Assembly (NCBI GenBank): GCA_009617715.1
Contig: VTFK01000158.1
Coordinates: 310,001-374,000 of the forward strand
Direction: 5' to 3'
DNA from: Plectrocnemia conspersa
Taxonomy: Eukaryota; Arthropoda; Insecta; Trichoptera; Polycentropodidae
DNA length: 64,000 bases
Within the stretch, counting starts at the first letter, position 1; each line of letters opens with the position of its first letter. The translations under genes were made by a program, and so were the position numbers. Positions 12,860-24,050 of the stretch are shown piece by piece. The notes under the pieces were generated by a model that saw only the letters and a program-made list of their open reading frames with translations, was not told the origin of the DNA and did not search any database.

Positions 12860-13346
12860 TAATAAAGAAATCAACCCATAGATTCACAGATACGAAAAAA
12901 TCGTAGACTCACATTAATCTTCATCACAAGCCATAGTCCCATAGACGAACGCACGCCTCCCAATCCAAACTTTTTTTTTTCACCAAAAATAAACACCATA
13001 AAAATTCAATATAAACATTATCGAGCGCATTTATTTCGTAAACCAACTAATAACAACCTTAGTCTTTGGATAGAGCCATTTTTTGTAGCCGATCCGCTCG
13101 GAGCGTACACATTATGGATATGTATAATAAAGCGCGTGTGAGCACACCTTGTCGGTGGATAACACACACTCTCGCACAACGAGAGGTAAAAAAACAACAC
13201 ATATCTGGCTCAGGTTAATTTTCTGTTATAACTCAATCAATTTTGAGCCGAGGCAAAATACAGACATTATGCCGCGGGTAATGATAGCTCGTAACGATCT
13301 GGCGCGGCGCAGCGTCCCGAACGGCTGCGCCGACACCTTTTGGCGG
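12860..13346. other. GC-richer non-coding island
   Basis: Composition rises from about 12900 and is highest at 13270-13345 (GGCGCGGCGCAGCGTCCCGA at 13300-13319). Short ORFs on both strands show no motif. It runs directly into repeat copy A at 13347. Confidence 0.3.
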
Positions 13347-13570
13347 TGAAAAATCGCACTTTAAACCTGCGGGAAAATTCAAATCGTATGAAAATTAAAC
13401 GTACAATAACCAGTGATTATCCAACTGATGATTTTGTGTGGAGTAAAAATTTCAATGAAGGCAATTTCAGGCGATCTACGCATAAAACGTGTAATTAATA
13501 TTTTAATCATAGATCTAAGTTTTATATAATGCATTAATAAATGCAGTGCTTCTCAAACTATTAGCAATAT
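13347..13570 (+). repeat. Dispersed repeat/module family 1, copy A
   Basis: Collinear with 20419-20670 and 20929-21150. Shared words in order are GAAAAATYGCA.TTTAA, CGGGAAAA, CCAGTGATTAT (copies A and B), GGA.WAAAAATT, TTTCAG, and TAATTAAT near the end. The tail TCTAAG.TT.AT.TAAT is shared with copy B. Copy A lacks about a dozen bases in the middle. There is no ORF and no recognised terminal inverted repeat. It could be a short non-autonomous transposon or a duplicated regulatory module. Confidence 0.55.
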
Positions 13571-15004
13571 TTTTTTAGAATTTTAGGTTTTAGTGTATAT
13601 ATGTAAAATATCTATATATACACATGTATGTATATAAAAATATAGGCATATAATTAAAATTTATGTCTTATAGTTAAATCGTGTTTCCTTATTCCTTCCA
13701 TAAAACCCTTTAAATTTTAACTTCTACGGATAATTCTAGTAATTAATATATATAAATCATTGGTATACAGCATTATTTAAAAAATAGTATGCAGTTTTAT
13801 AATTTGCATGTATAGTTAATACTTAAATTAACTCGCCTTTATTAAATAATAACCACGTAGTGCAAAAGCTTTAAAAACTATCTGCCATATTACTTATACA
13901 ACACTATTTTATTAAAAAATTTAAGTAAATTAAGATGTTTTATTAATATATAAACTAAAATACAAAATTTGCATGAATTAAGATAATAGTTGAATAATTT
14001 AGTTAAATAATATTTAAATAATAAACGCAGATAAAATTTATATAAATTTCATTCAGAAACTAAAGAGTTTCTGAATGAAATTTATTTGTTTTATTTTTGA
14101 TATAACATTAAAATAACCTTTTTTGATGTTCGAGATATTTGTATATTTTCTTTGATTTATTACTGAATATATTTTATTTTAAGGTTGATGAAACTGGAAT
14201 GGAAAGTTATCAATCAATCGCATTTTTATCGCTTTTAAGTTTTTGCAGACTTTTTACGTTAAAAAACAAGGTTCTGCCTTGTTTTTATGCTTCGTTATTA
14301 AACTTTTATATTTAAATTTGAGCCCCAAAATCATTGTTATTTAAACTATTTTAAAATTATTAGTTATATATAGTTTATATTGAAATATATTCAATGAAAT
14401 GAATAAAAATAAATTAAAAAATAACACTTAAATTTAAATGGGGTTACTTTGTATCCCATTCCAGTTTTTGATCTTATCATCGATCAAACCTCGAAACCTC
14501 AAAAAATTTATAATATTTTTAATTTATTTCAGGTTCCTTTCATTGTGATATTTTTATAGATTACAATATATATCAACTATATATTATTATGACTTTAAAT
14601 TTAACCCATTTAAAGATTGGAAGAATAATAACGGAGTAGAAAAGCAAGGCTAAAAAAATTAATTAAAAAATAAATATTAAAGAAAAAAATGCTTCTGTTT
14701 TTTAGCTGTTAGTTAAATAGATTTTTAGGCCTTACTGAAAAATCATTTATTTTTAACCTATCTCTATGCCTATGTAAAATATTTCCTTAAACATATCATA
14801 CTATTCTTTGTATATAAAAAAAAATCTTAAACCATCTTTATTTCCAAAATTAAAATTGATGCATTATAATGTTTATTTAATTAATAAAAAATACTAACTG
14901 ATAAGACTCAAAATACAGATTATTTTTAATGCTACAAAATTTAAATTATTAAAAGTAATGCATATGCTATATAATTTATACTATCAATATAAATAATAGT
15001 GTTT
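13571..15004. other. AT-rich non-coding stretch
   Basis: No gene seen. The notable structure is the perfect hairpin at 14042-14085. Confidence 0.5.
14042..14085. repeat. Perfect 20-bp hairpin with 4-base loop
   Basis: ATAAATTTCATTCAGAAACT (14042-14061) is followed by AAAG and then its exact reverse complement (14066-14085). The loop is very short and there are no mismatches, unlike a typical animal microRNA precursor. Old palindromes decay quickly, so this one is either recent or maintained. Confidence 0.8.
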
Positions 15005-15018
15005 AACAGTGTATTTCA
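15005..15018 (+). repeat. Target-site duplication, left copy
   Basis: AACAGTGTATTTCA, identical to 19313-19326. The two copies bracket the retrotransposon. The leading As could partly belong to the tail on the right side, so the true duplication is 12-14 bp. Confidence 0.85.
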
Positions 15019-15143
15019 CACTCTGCTCTGTACCTCAGCGGTGAACGGACGCATCCGCGCCTGCTCTCGCTGCCGTTCAAAGCTCCGACCCCCCACCCGC
15101 GACCATTTGCAACAACTACGACGCCAGAGACATTGCCGGCGCG

Positions 15144-16316
15144 ATGAAGAAGACGCTTACGCGCAAGCGTGCGGTGGGTACGTTAAAAGCGTACCTATCG
15201 CCATCAGCAGAGCATGAATGGCAGATGCCAAAGAAAACTGCAAGACCCTCTACTGACGCCAACCTGTTGCCGACTTCAAGTCATAACAGGTATGACAAAC
15301 TCCCCGAAGTTGCCGGGAGTAAACACGCAAGAGTGCCACCTGTCATCATGGAGGTGGTTGGCACACATCTCCAGACCATCGACCTCATCAAGTCGATGAC
15401 CAAATCAGGTAATTTTACCCTCCGCTACACCGGAAGAGGTAATGTTTCCATCCAGTGTGCGACGCTTGAACTACGAGCGACCCTGATGGATGGTTTGAAG
15501 GGCCGCCGTGCCTTTCACACCTTCACTGCCGACGAAGACAAGACAGTTAAATCTGTCTTGAGGGGGCTTCCTGAGGTTCCCGTTGAAGAAATCGCTGCTG
15601 ATTTGGAGCGGCAAGGATTAAGCGTCGTCAAAGTAACGGCGATGAACACCAAGGCAGAGACCTCCTCGCGGCTCTACCTGACGCAATTTTCCGCTGAGAC
15701 GACAGTGACGTCCATAAGAAGCATCCGGTACGTTTGCTTCACTAAGGCCACGCTTGAAAAATACAAGCGTAATAAGTCGCACGCGACTCAATGTTTCAGA
15801 TGCCAGCAGTATGGCCACGCTGCGAGGAACTGCCAACGAGACCCCAGATGCGTGAAATGCACAGGAAACCACGCCACTTCCGAATGCACTAAAAAAGACC
15901 GAGAGACGCCAGCAACCTGCACTGGATGCAGCGGAAGTCACCCGGCCAACTACAAGGACTGTCCTCGCAGGACAGAATATCTCCTGCAGATGAAGAAGAG
16001 GCAGCAAAAGCCACATACCGCCGTACTGACCGCACCCAAGCCAACGTTCGCTCTGGAACAGAGTCAGTTTCCTGCCCTTCGGCCAACGAAACCAGCAGTG
16101 AAAAAACCGACTATCGTCCCGGAAGCCACCCCAATTAAGACGCAACAACGCCCCCAAGCGCGACAGTCTGAGAAGCCCTCATCCGAAGTCATGTCTACTG
16201 ATGAGCTTCGCAGGATGCTGACTATCCTCCAGGAAATCCGAACTAAGGCCGGAAAGTGCGCTAGCAAAATTGAAATTGCTTTGATGATGGTCGAGTATCT
16301 CGATGACCTCTTCTAA
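15144..16316 (+). CDS. Retrotransposon ORF1, gag-like zinc-knuckle protein
   Basis: A 390-residue nucleic-acid-binding protein of a Jockey-type element. Such proteins package the element RNA and escort it to the nucleus. Residues about 65-205 have the layout of the RRM-like/PRE_C2HC region of Jockey ORF1 proteins (GLPEVPVEEIAADLERQGL at 141-159). Three zinc knuckles follow: C217-C220-H225-C230, C236-C239-H243-C248 and C259-C262-H266-C273. The C-terminal part (290-345) is Pro/Lys/Gln-rich, then a helical tail with EEP-free acidic end YLDDLF. The start is the ATG at 15144 in a GCGATG context. There is no internal stop, in contrast to the damaged ORF2. The stop overlaps the ORF2 start by 14 bases in another frame. 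Confidence 0.9.
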   Translation: MKKTLTRKRAVGTLKAYLSPSAEHEWQMPKKTARPSTDANLLPTSSHNRYDKLPEVAGSKHARVPPVIMEVVGTHLQTIDLIKSMTKSGNFTLRYTGRGNVSIQCATLELRATLMDGLKGRRAFHTFTADEDKTVKSVLRGLPEVPVEEIAADLERQGLSVVKVTAMNTKAETSSRLYLTQFSAETTVTSIRSIRYVCFTKATLEKYKRNKSHATQCFRCQQYGHAARNCQRDPRCVKCTGNHATSECTKKDRETPATCTGCSGSHPANYKDCPRRTEYLLQMKKRQQKPHTAVLTAPKPTFALEQSQFPALRPTKPAVKKPTIVPEATPIKTQQRPQARQSEKPSSEVMSTDELRRMLTILQEIRTKAGKCASKIEIALMMVEYLDDLF

Positions 16317-19013
16317 AGAAGACATTCAACTCATGACGTGGAATTCCCGTGGGATCCGTAATAAAACCGGAGAGCTGGAGCTGTTAATCAGTGAGTACAA
16401 ACTTGATATTGTCGTAGTCACCGAAACTTATCTAAAACCACATGTTAACGTATATTTACCTAACTTTGCCTGCATTCGAGGGACCGACCCTCAAGGCCAG
16501 GCGGAGGGGTCGCGATATTTGTTAAAAAATCGATAAAACACGCACGTATAAACACTAACACTAATAATCTAGAAACCGTCGCGATTCAAATTATTCATAA
16601 AAAATAAAATAATAATAATTGCTGCGGGTATAATTCGCCTAGTGACGAACTGCTCCGAAGTGATCTAGATTCGATATTTTCTCTAGGAGACTCGGTCATT
16701 CTGACTGGGGACTTCAATGCCCGTCATATGCATTGGGGCTGTTCTGGGGCAAATCGATCTGGAGCGTCACTTTTAACTACTTGAGCGACTCTGACACGAT
16801 TGTTAACTTTCCAAATTCACCGTCGCATTACCCTTCCAATCACATGACGCCGTCAATTCTGGATATTGCTTTGGTTAAGGGGTAACTTAAATACGTCAGA
16901 AATGTATTGCGTTCAGGCATTGTCTTCTGACCATCTTCCAGTGTTATTCTCGCTGGAGGGTTCAGCGGAGGTAGTCTCTGAAACGCTTTTTTTGACTATT
17001 TAAAAGCTGACTGGAAAAAAGTTTAAAGATATAGTCGAGTCTCGTTTGCAAGATGAGCGACAGAATTATACTCCGCATAACATTAAACAAATTGACGATG
17101 ATATCAGTTATTTAACATCCGTTATCGAAGAAGCCAAAATATCATCAATACCGACGCGTAAAAAAATCATAATAATAAAAAAATCAACTTACTCCACAAC
17201 TTATCGAAATAATAAAAATCAAAAAATAAACTAAGAAAACAGTGGCAAAATAATAAATCTCCGCGACTTAAATCTGTAATAAACCGCGTAACTAGTTATA
17301 TTCGCGATAAAATTCAGCAAATAAAAAAACGAATCGTGGACGCGTAAACTAAAAAAATCTAAACCCGGCAGATAATTCCTTATGGAAAATAACTAAATCA
17401 CTTAAATATAAACATTCGAAAAATACCCCATTAAAAAATGGAAACACCATCGCATGCACGAACAAGGATAAGGCAGAAAATTTAGCCAGCGCTTTCTCCA
17501 CATCTTATTCGCTTACTGTAAATTACTTAGATTCAAAAAATAGACAACAAAGTCGCCCGTGCGATACGAAATATTAATTCATCTAGCGTAGATATTAGTT
17601 TAGTGAACAAAGTTGGTTTATCAGAAGTTAATAACATCATAAAAAAATTTAAAGAATAGAAAAAAGTCCCGGTATAGATAAATTAGATAACGTTACGATA
17701 AAACAACTTCCAAGAATTAGCATCAATTATCTAACAAATATTTTAATGCCTGCTTATCTTTCGGGTACTTTCCCGCTATTTGGAAAACCGCAAAGATCCA
17801 CCCAATTAGAAAGCCAGGAAAGGATAACACTATCGCAATTAATTATCGTCCAATAAGCTTATTACCGTCATTCAGTAAACTATTTGAAAAAAAAAAAATA
17901 ATTTTATCACGTTTAAAGGGATCTTTGGGGAATAAAATTATCAATGAACAGTTTGGCTTTCCGCGAAAACCACTCTACGACTCATCAGCTCAATAGGTTA
18001 ACAGAGCACATCTCTGCTAATTTTAACATGAAAAAAATCAACGGGACTCTTATTGTTAGATGTGGAAAAAAGCGTTTGATACTGTGTGGCATGATGGGTT
18101 GATTTACAAACTCCACAAATATAAAACCCCTAACTATCTGCTACACTTGTTACGCTCCTACCTTGATCGTCGAAGTTATGTTGTTTCAGTAAATAATGAA
18201 CAATCGATACCGCGTAATATCCCAGCTGGTGTTCCTCAGGGGAGTTTACTTGGACCGTTCCTTTTCATTTTGTACACAAATGATATACCTATTTTAAAAA
18301 ATACTTGTCTTTCAATGTATGCCGATGATACGGCGATAATGAGTAGCTCTTACGGTCTTAAGCCTATTTCAATAAAATTGCAAAAATCCTTAACTCTCTT
18401 AAGTAATTATTTCAAAAAGTGGAAAATAAAAATAAATCAGGACAAAACGGAGGCTATAATTTTTACAACTCGAAGACAACCTTTGCCCCCGACTATTATA
18501 AGCGAGCAGGGAAAATGTATAGAATGGAAGGCGAGCGTTAAGTACCTCGGAATTCACCTGGACTCCAAGCTTAAATTTAATAAACATATAACCGAACTTA
18601 AATCTAAAGGGCTCGCAGCCATTGCGGCGTTAAAACCAATTTTTAATCGAAAAAGTGCGCTAAATACTAAAAATAAAATTCTATTATACAAGCAATTAAT
18701 CAGACCGGCAATGACTTACGCCTGCCCAGTGTGGAGTAATACGTGTAATACTAACTTTTCTAAGCTACAAGTTGTTCAAAATAAAGCTATAAAAATAATT
18801 TATAATACACCTTTTTATACTAACCTCAAAAAACTTCATAATAAATATTTAATTCCAACTATTAAAGAACATGTTCACCACCATACTAATGATTATTATA
18901 AAAAAATACCGCGAAATCATACTAACCCGTTAATCTCAAGAATCGGTGATTACGACAAAAATAAACTCAAATTTAAATATAAACACAAAATGCCAAAGCA
19001 CATCTTGCTCTGA
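16303..19013 (+). pseudogene. Retrotransposon ORF2, endonuclease plus reverse transcriptase, frameshifted
   Basis: In an intact element this protein nicks target DNA and copies the RNA. The first segment (16303-16536) starts MTSSKEDIQLMTWNSRGIRN and includes the ETYLK endonuclease motif, then ends early by frameshift near 16508. In other frames one reads GDFNARHMHWG (about 16711-16743) and SSDHLP (about 16925-16942), both expected endonuclease motifs, then RT motifs KPGKD and YRPISLLPSFSKLFEK (about 17811-17890). An extra A in the run at 18064-18069 breaks DVEKAFDTVWH. From 18060 to 19013 the frame is open for 317 codons with PAGVPQGSLLGPFLF and the catalytic YADD (18318-18329). I count at least five disruptions. 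The coding strand here is much more A-rich than ORF1. Confidence 0.88.
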
Positions 19014-19312
19014 CGCATAAATTTTATCTATTAATTTAACAGCTCCAGGTCTACGAGTTTTATATTAAAAATATATATTTTATAATTTTTTTTTTTTTTT
19101 TTTTTTTTTGTTAAAGGTGTTTATGTACTTTGACCTAAACTTAACGTATTTTATGTTTTTTTTTTATTATTCTTATTTTTGTAATTCCTCTTAATTTAGC
19201 TAATCAATCGTAAATTGTGATAATGGTAATTAACCAGCAACCAATGAAATGTAAATATATATGTTTATAAAAATGTATTATTTAATTATGTAATAAACGA
19301 TAATTAAAAAAA
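19014..19312 (+). other. Retrotransposon 3' UTR and tail
   Basis: Contains a T run of about 20 at 19089-19109, a polyadenylation-like AATAAA at 19292-19297 and an A8 tail immediately before the right target-site duplication. No coding sequence. Confidence 0.75.
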
Positions 19313-19326
19313 AACAGTGTATTTCA
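19313..19326 (+). repeat. Target-site duplication, right copy
   Basis: AACAGTGTATTTCA, matching 15005-15018 exactly. The empty-site sequence would join the bases left of 15005 to those right of 19326. Confidence 0.85.
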
Positions 19327-20418
19327 AAATATTATCGAAATGAGATAAATATGCGTTTCAATTTATATATCTATATAAATATTTTTTATATAATTAAAAA
19401 ATATAAACTTTTTACATATTTTTAATTAATAAATATGTCCTTCATCTTAATATTAAAATTATTAAGAACTTTCCTTGATACAATAAAATCAAGATATTTC
19501 TTATTATTTAATATTTTTTTATATACGTGTATAATGGATATTTTATTTTTTATTAAAAGGTTGATATGTAGAAGCGACTCTCCTCTTCCTCGTTTTAAAT
19601 ACCTCTAATACTAGTTAATTTTAATACGCGTAAATAAAAATATGTTATTTACTTTGTATTTATTCTTTTACTTCAAGATTTTTAAGCTCTTTAAATTTTT
19701 TATTACATATGTAAAAAAATGTTTTTCAAACTAATTTTCTCAAATATCAAATATTTAAATTTGCTAGCGGCAAATAACAAACGCACAGTATTTTTTTTAC
19801 ATATTATTAGTCTATTCTATACTAAAACTATTTATGTATTTTACTTCTAAACCCTTTGTCATATTTCGTTATTATTTGATCAATTGCATCTTTTAAGTAC
19901 GAAAAATTATTGATATATTCAACAAAACATACAAAATAGTTCGTATTGTTTTTCGTCGTTTCTTTAAAATATAATATTTAGATTTAATATTTTAAATAAA
20001 ACTTAAAATGTAAAAATTCAAAACGTTTTTAAAACTTTAATTTAAGGTATAAAATCTTATTTTTAAATATTTGAATAATAAATCCCCATTATTTATTAAA
20101 ATTACGGTTTAAATGTAAATATAAAATATATTAAGTTTATTAATAATATTGTCATGTAATTAAACTGAGTTTGAACTGAGAAAACATATCTTATGAAATA
20201 TTAAAAATAATAAAAACTAGTATTTTATGTGTAAAAAAACATTAAATTGGGCAAGACTTCTTTCAAAAAAAGTACCCCAAAACTTTTATATAGATAAGTA
20301 TATAAATATTTAATAAATTTACATAACATTTTTTTATAACGTGTATCGCATTATATGGTAGAAAAATAATATATGTATTTTTTATATAATATACCTAATA
20401 GCTCCTTCTCTTTAGCCA
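19327..20418. other. AT-rich non-coding stretch
   Basis: No ORF, RNA gene or repeat that I can support. Confidence 0.5.
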
Positions 20419-20670
20419 ATGAAAAATTGCATTTTAACAGCGCGGGAAAATTTGTAACCAATAAAAATTCAACACACCCAAACCAGTGATTATTAAACTG
20501 TCGATTTCGTACGGAAAAAAAATTCAATGGTGGCAAATTCATGGTAATTTTAGACGGAGAAGATCGACGCGTGAAACCCATAATTAATCGTTTAATTGCG
20601 TTGTTTCAATTTTAAATTTCTAAGCTTCATGTAATATATTAATTAGCAAAGCGTTTCTTAAACATTCTGA
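20419..20670 (+). repeat. Dispersed repeat/module family 1, copy B
   Basis: The most complete copy of the family. It shares GAAAAATTGCA, CGGGAAAA, CCAGTGATTAT, AAAATTCAATGG, GGTAATTTTAGAC, GATC.ACGC and TAATTAAT with copies A and C in the same order and orientation. Its 3' part (TCTAAGCTTCATGTAATATA) matches copy A downstream. The overlapping minus-strand ORF (20351-20581) has no motif and is probably incidental. Confidence 0.6.
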
Positions 20671-20928
20671 TTTCATAGTATATAAAATAAAAAAAACTAT
20701 TTTCACCTTTCTTATTTTAAAATTTTTTTTTTTGATCACCACAACGATTAATAAATAAATTTGCCTCTATTTAAAAAATACCATTAATTTCATACACATC
20801 TATTTTATATATACCATTCATTTCTTTAGTGCTCACTTAATAAAAAAATAAGGATTATAAAAATCTCATAACTTGGATGTAATTCATGATTTTTTTACTG
20901 AGATTCAGATCGTTGATAGTGTTTAAGT

Positions 20929-21150
20929 TATGAAAAATTGCAATTTAAAAGCACGGGAAAAATCAAGTAGGCAAACCTGTAATCAACAATCTGTTGATTG
21001 TGCATGGAAAAAAATTCAATGGAATTAAATTTGCGGTAATTTCAGATAACGTCTATCGACAGCTGAAACTTATAATTAAATACAATGTTTTAATTTTATT
21101 TCGAAGTTGTATGCACCAATTACTACATTATTAATGGAAACGTAAATGAG
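20929..21150 (+). repeat. Dispersed repeat/module family 1, copy C
   Basis: Lies about 260 bp after copy B in the same orientation, so B and C could be a tandem duplication. Shared with B: ATGAAAAATTGCA, CGGGAAAAA, GGAAAAAAATTCAATGG, GGTAATTTCAGA and ATAATTAA. Copy C has lost the CCAGTGATTAT word (it reads CCTGTAATCAACAATCTGTT), showing independent decay. Confidence 0.55.
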
Positions 21151-21600
21151 TCTATTAGTACGCATAAAGAATATAAAATTATATTTATTATAAAAAAATT
21201 GTATAATGCATACATATACATACTTATTTGATTTACTGTCGACTTCTGTGTGAATAAAATTTTTCAATTTTCGTTCGTAGTTGTTATGAGTTAATTAATC
21301 GATTATATGAATGAATAAACAGGTTAGTCTATTAGTGTGTACAGGAGGTTAAAAAAGTCGTTAAATAAATCTCTGACACTACGACATTTATGACTCTATT
21401 TTGATTAAAGTAAAACAGCTATTAAATTATATGCGAGATTGCTTGTAATATAAACAATAAATTTTAATTACATTAAGAAAAGGTTTTAATTATTTATTAC
21501 TGATTTCCAATCGTTTAATGTAGAATAGATAAGGTAGTAGGAATTTAATAGTAAGACTATTTTTATAAGGTTTATTTTATATCATATTGAGTAATTTATT
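21151..21600. other. AT-rich non-coding stretch
   Basis: No supported gene. Leads into the decayed tandem array. Confidence 0.4.
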
Positions 21601-21629
21601 TCATTAGTTCGCTTCAGTTTAAATGTATT

Positions 21630-23700
21630 ATACAGCACATTTAAAAGTAATCCAGATTAATATTTTTAGATTAACTTAAATTTATGATTATAGATAAATA
21701 TAATTACTAAAGCTAAAATGGAAATGGAGTTTGATTAAATGCATATGAGTGTTTTAATATATCAATTTAAATTTACTTTCTTAATTTAAGAGTTTTTTAA
21801 AATATTAATTGTTACTTTTTATAAAATGTCTTAAAACATTCTAAATTTAATGCCACTTATAAATAACTCTGTTTTTAATAAAATTGTAAAGTAAGCTGTT
21901 TTATTGTTTTATAGCACCATTTTTAATTAACTATAATAAAAACTTTGTATAAGTGACTTTTGATTAAATGCAAATTTAAATAATAGTATTATTCAATATG
22001 ATGCATTTAAAAGTAGTCCTGTTTAGTTTGCGTTGTGATTTAATTATAAAGTTCCAAATTATTTTAAAAATAGCTTAATTTTATATTTTTTTTAAATTAT
22101 AAATATAATTTAAATATTTATAATACAAACAAACATTAAATGTTTTTTTTTATTAATTCAAAAAATAAAAGCTTTCATACCAAATATATTTTGCTTCAAT
22201 TTAAATTTCTTAAAATAACGCATTTTAAAATAGCCCGGTTTCATATTTTTACTTAAATTTTAAATATAAACTATTTATATTATTACGTGGAAAATCACAA
22301 CCAGTGTTTTTTATAGTAATTCAATTAACTTTAATAACAAGAGCTTTCAAACTGAATATTTTTTATTGAATGCAGATTTTTTAATAGTTACGAGCCTTCA
22401 AAAAAATAACAGGTTTATTTACGTTCTGATTAAATTATAAAATAATCTATTCTTGTTTCGAAGGTCAAATAAACAGTTAGTTTTTAAAGTATCAAAATAA
22501 TTAATTATATATTCCTTCAACCCAAAAGGATTTAATTTAGCGCGCTTTTTAAAAAAATGACACATTCTAAAAGAAGCCTAGAAGTATATTTTTATTTAAA
22601 TTATAAATATTCTTTAAAATTTTACTGTGAAAATTTAAAGTGAATGTTTTGTTGTAGTATTTTAATAACCTTTATTACCAAAAGTTTTCAAATTTTTTTG
22701 GATGCAGATATTTAAATACTTTTTTTATAAGATGTTTTTAAAATATGTCTAAATCTATTAATGTTTTATTTATAATTAAATTTTAAATAAAACTATTACT
22801 GTTTCATGTTCAAATTAACAGTTAGTGTAATAAAGCAGCAATTTTATTAACAATAAATGCCTTTAAACTTAATAGATTTTAATTAAGTGCACATTCTTAA
22901 ATAATTAGGTTAATGGCACATTCAAAAGTATCTCAGAAGTAGATTTTAATTTATAATATTTAATGTGCAAATTTATAGTTCAACTAACTATAATAACGAA
23001 AGCTTTATAAATATATTTTGATTGAATGCAGATTCTTAAATAATATTTTTTAAATTTAGTCGTTAAATATAACTCAGATTTATTTTTATTTTTATCAAAT
23101 TAAATAGTAAGCTATATATTTTTTTATGTGACCTTATAGTTTTTGGTTAAAGGCACGTTTTTAATAGTTTTATGCTTATGTCACATTTAAAAGTTTCCTG
23201 GTTTTATAATGTTATTAAAATTATTCATATTCATTTTTTTGTGCAAATTAACAGTGTGTGTTTTTCGTAGTAATTCAATTAATTTTAATATCAAAAGCCT
23301 TCAAACTAAATAATTTTTTTATGCACATTATTTAATAGTAAATTTTTACATACGATTCCCTTAAAAGTACCATAGATTTACGTTCTGAATAAATTGTAAA
23401 GTATGTAGTAAATATTTTTTTTTACTATGAAAATAAATGATTAAATAACACACATTTTTTGGCTAAGCGCATTCAAAAGTAGCCTAACTTTATTCACATT
23501 TTTTTTTGAAATTATAAAATACAATAAACCGTAAAAATAATTTATACAACAAAAGCTTTTGGTTCATCATTTTCACTTTAGATGACGCATTTAAAAGTAG
23601 CCCGACTATGTTATTTTATTACTATAGCTTTTGTGATGTGCAAATCGATTGTGTGTTTTAATGTTTTTCAATTATCTTTGCCTCGAAAGCTTTCAACCCA
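21630..23700 (+). repeat. Decayed satellite-like tandem array 1
   Basis: A core like RCGCATTTAAAAGTAGCCCG recurs in one orientation at about 21635, 22001, 22219, 22398, 22558, 22731, 22914, 23059, 23179, 23352, 23465 and 23583. Spacing is mostly 110-215 bp, commonly about 175. A second word, AAAAGCTTTCAAACT, recurs between cores (about 22169, 22342, 22681, 23000, 23295, 23551, 23687), followed by A/T and then TGAATGCAG or TGCACAT. A third word (TAATTCAATTAACTTTAATA) precedes it at about 22318 and 23270. Divergence is high. The last unit merges into the GC-richer island at 23700. Confidence 0.65.
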
Positions 23701-24050
23701 AAAAGCTCGAAGCTCTTCTCTCGCGCTCAATTTGATTTAACGCACATTCACACAATTGAATCGTTTTCTGATCGACGCCATTAAATTCGGCGCATGCGCA
23801 CCACCTCCGACAAAATGGCGTCTCGATCGTCAGACGCTCATATTCGATTGATTTATGTTGCCGACGTCCCATTTTCACCTGCGAATCACCTTTCGCCGAA
23901 CGAAATAACCCATTCGGGACACGTAACTCAGATGTGTTCATACCGAATGGATCCGATTGCGAATGCCAGTGATTTTCTCTAAACGATCCAATTTTCAGGA
24001 TTCGGCTCATTAAATCGAACATGGAGCAGTTCTGGGTAACATTATCACTT
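23690..24050. other. GC-richer non-coding island
   Basis: Balanced composition with CpGs (GGCGCATGCGCACCACCTCC, 23789-23808). Overlapping ORFs on both strands (62 and 109 codons) show no motif. The abrupt edge with the AT-rich array suggests a different selective history. Candidate conserved non-coding element. Confidence 0.35.

Larger units (their letters stand above)
15019..19312 (+). mobile_element. Jockey-clade non-LTR retrotransposon, near full length
   Basis: A 4.3-kb insertion with a GC-rich 5' UTR (15019-15143), a gag-like ORF1 (15144-16316), an overlapping ORF2 with endonuclease and reverse transcriptase (16303-19013, broken), a 3' UTR with a T run and AATAAA at 19292-19297, and an A8 tail. 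It is flanked by a 14-bp target-site duplication, the signature of target-primed reverse transcription. The zinc-knuckle ORF1 plus EEP-type endonuclease/RT ORF2 is the Jockey arrangement. The 5' half is GC-rich and the RT half is very A-rich. Since ORF2 is frameshifted, it cannot supply its own enzyme. It is the only intact-length mobile element in the window. Confidence 0.93.

Noticed and set aside
14042..14085. microRNA precursor
   Set aside because: A 4-base loop with a perfectly paired 20-bp stem is too short for a normal animal precursor; no known microRNA sequence recognised.
15618..16157. 179-codon minus-strand ORF inside the retrotransposon
   Set aside because: Antisense shadow of the GC-rich ORF1; the sense frame has three zinc knuckles and explains the sequence.
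23693..24022. 109-codon minus-strand ORF in the 23.7-24.0 kb island
   Set aside because: No motif, opposite-strand ORF equally open, and it runs over the boundary with the AT-rich array.
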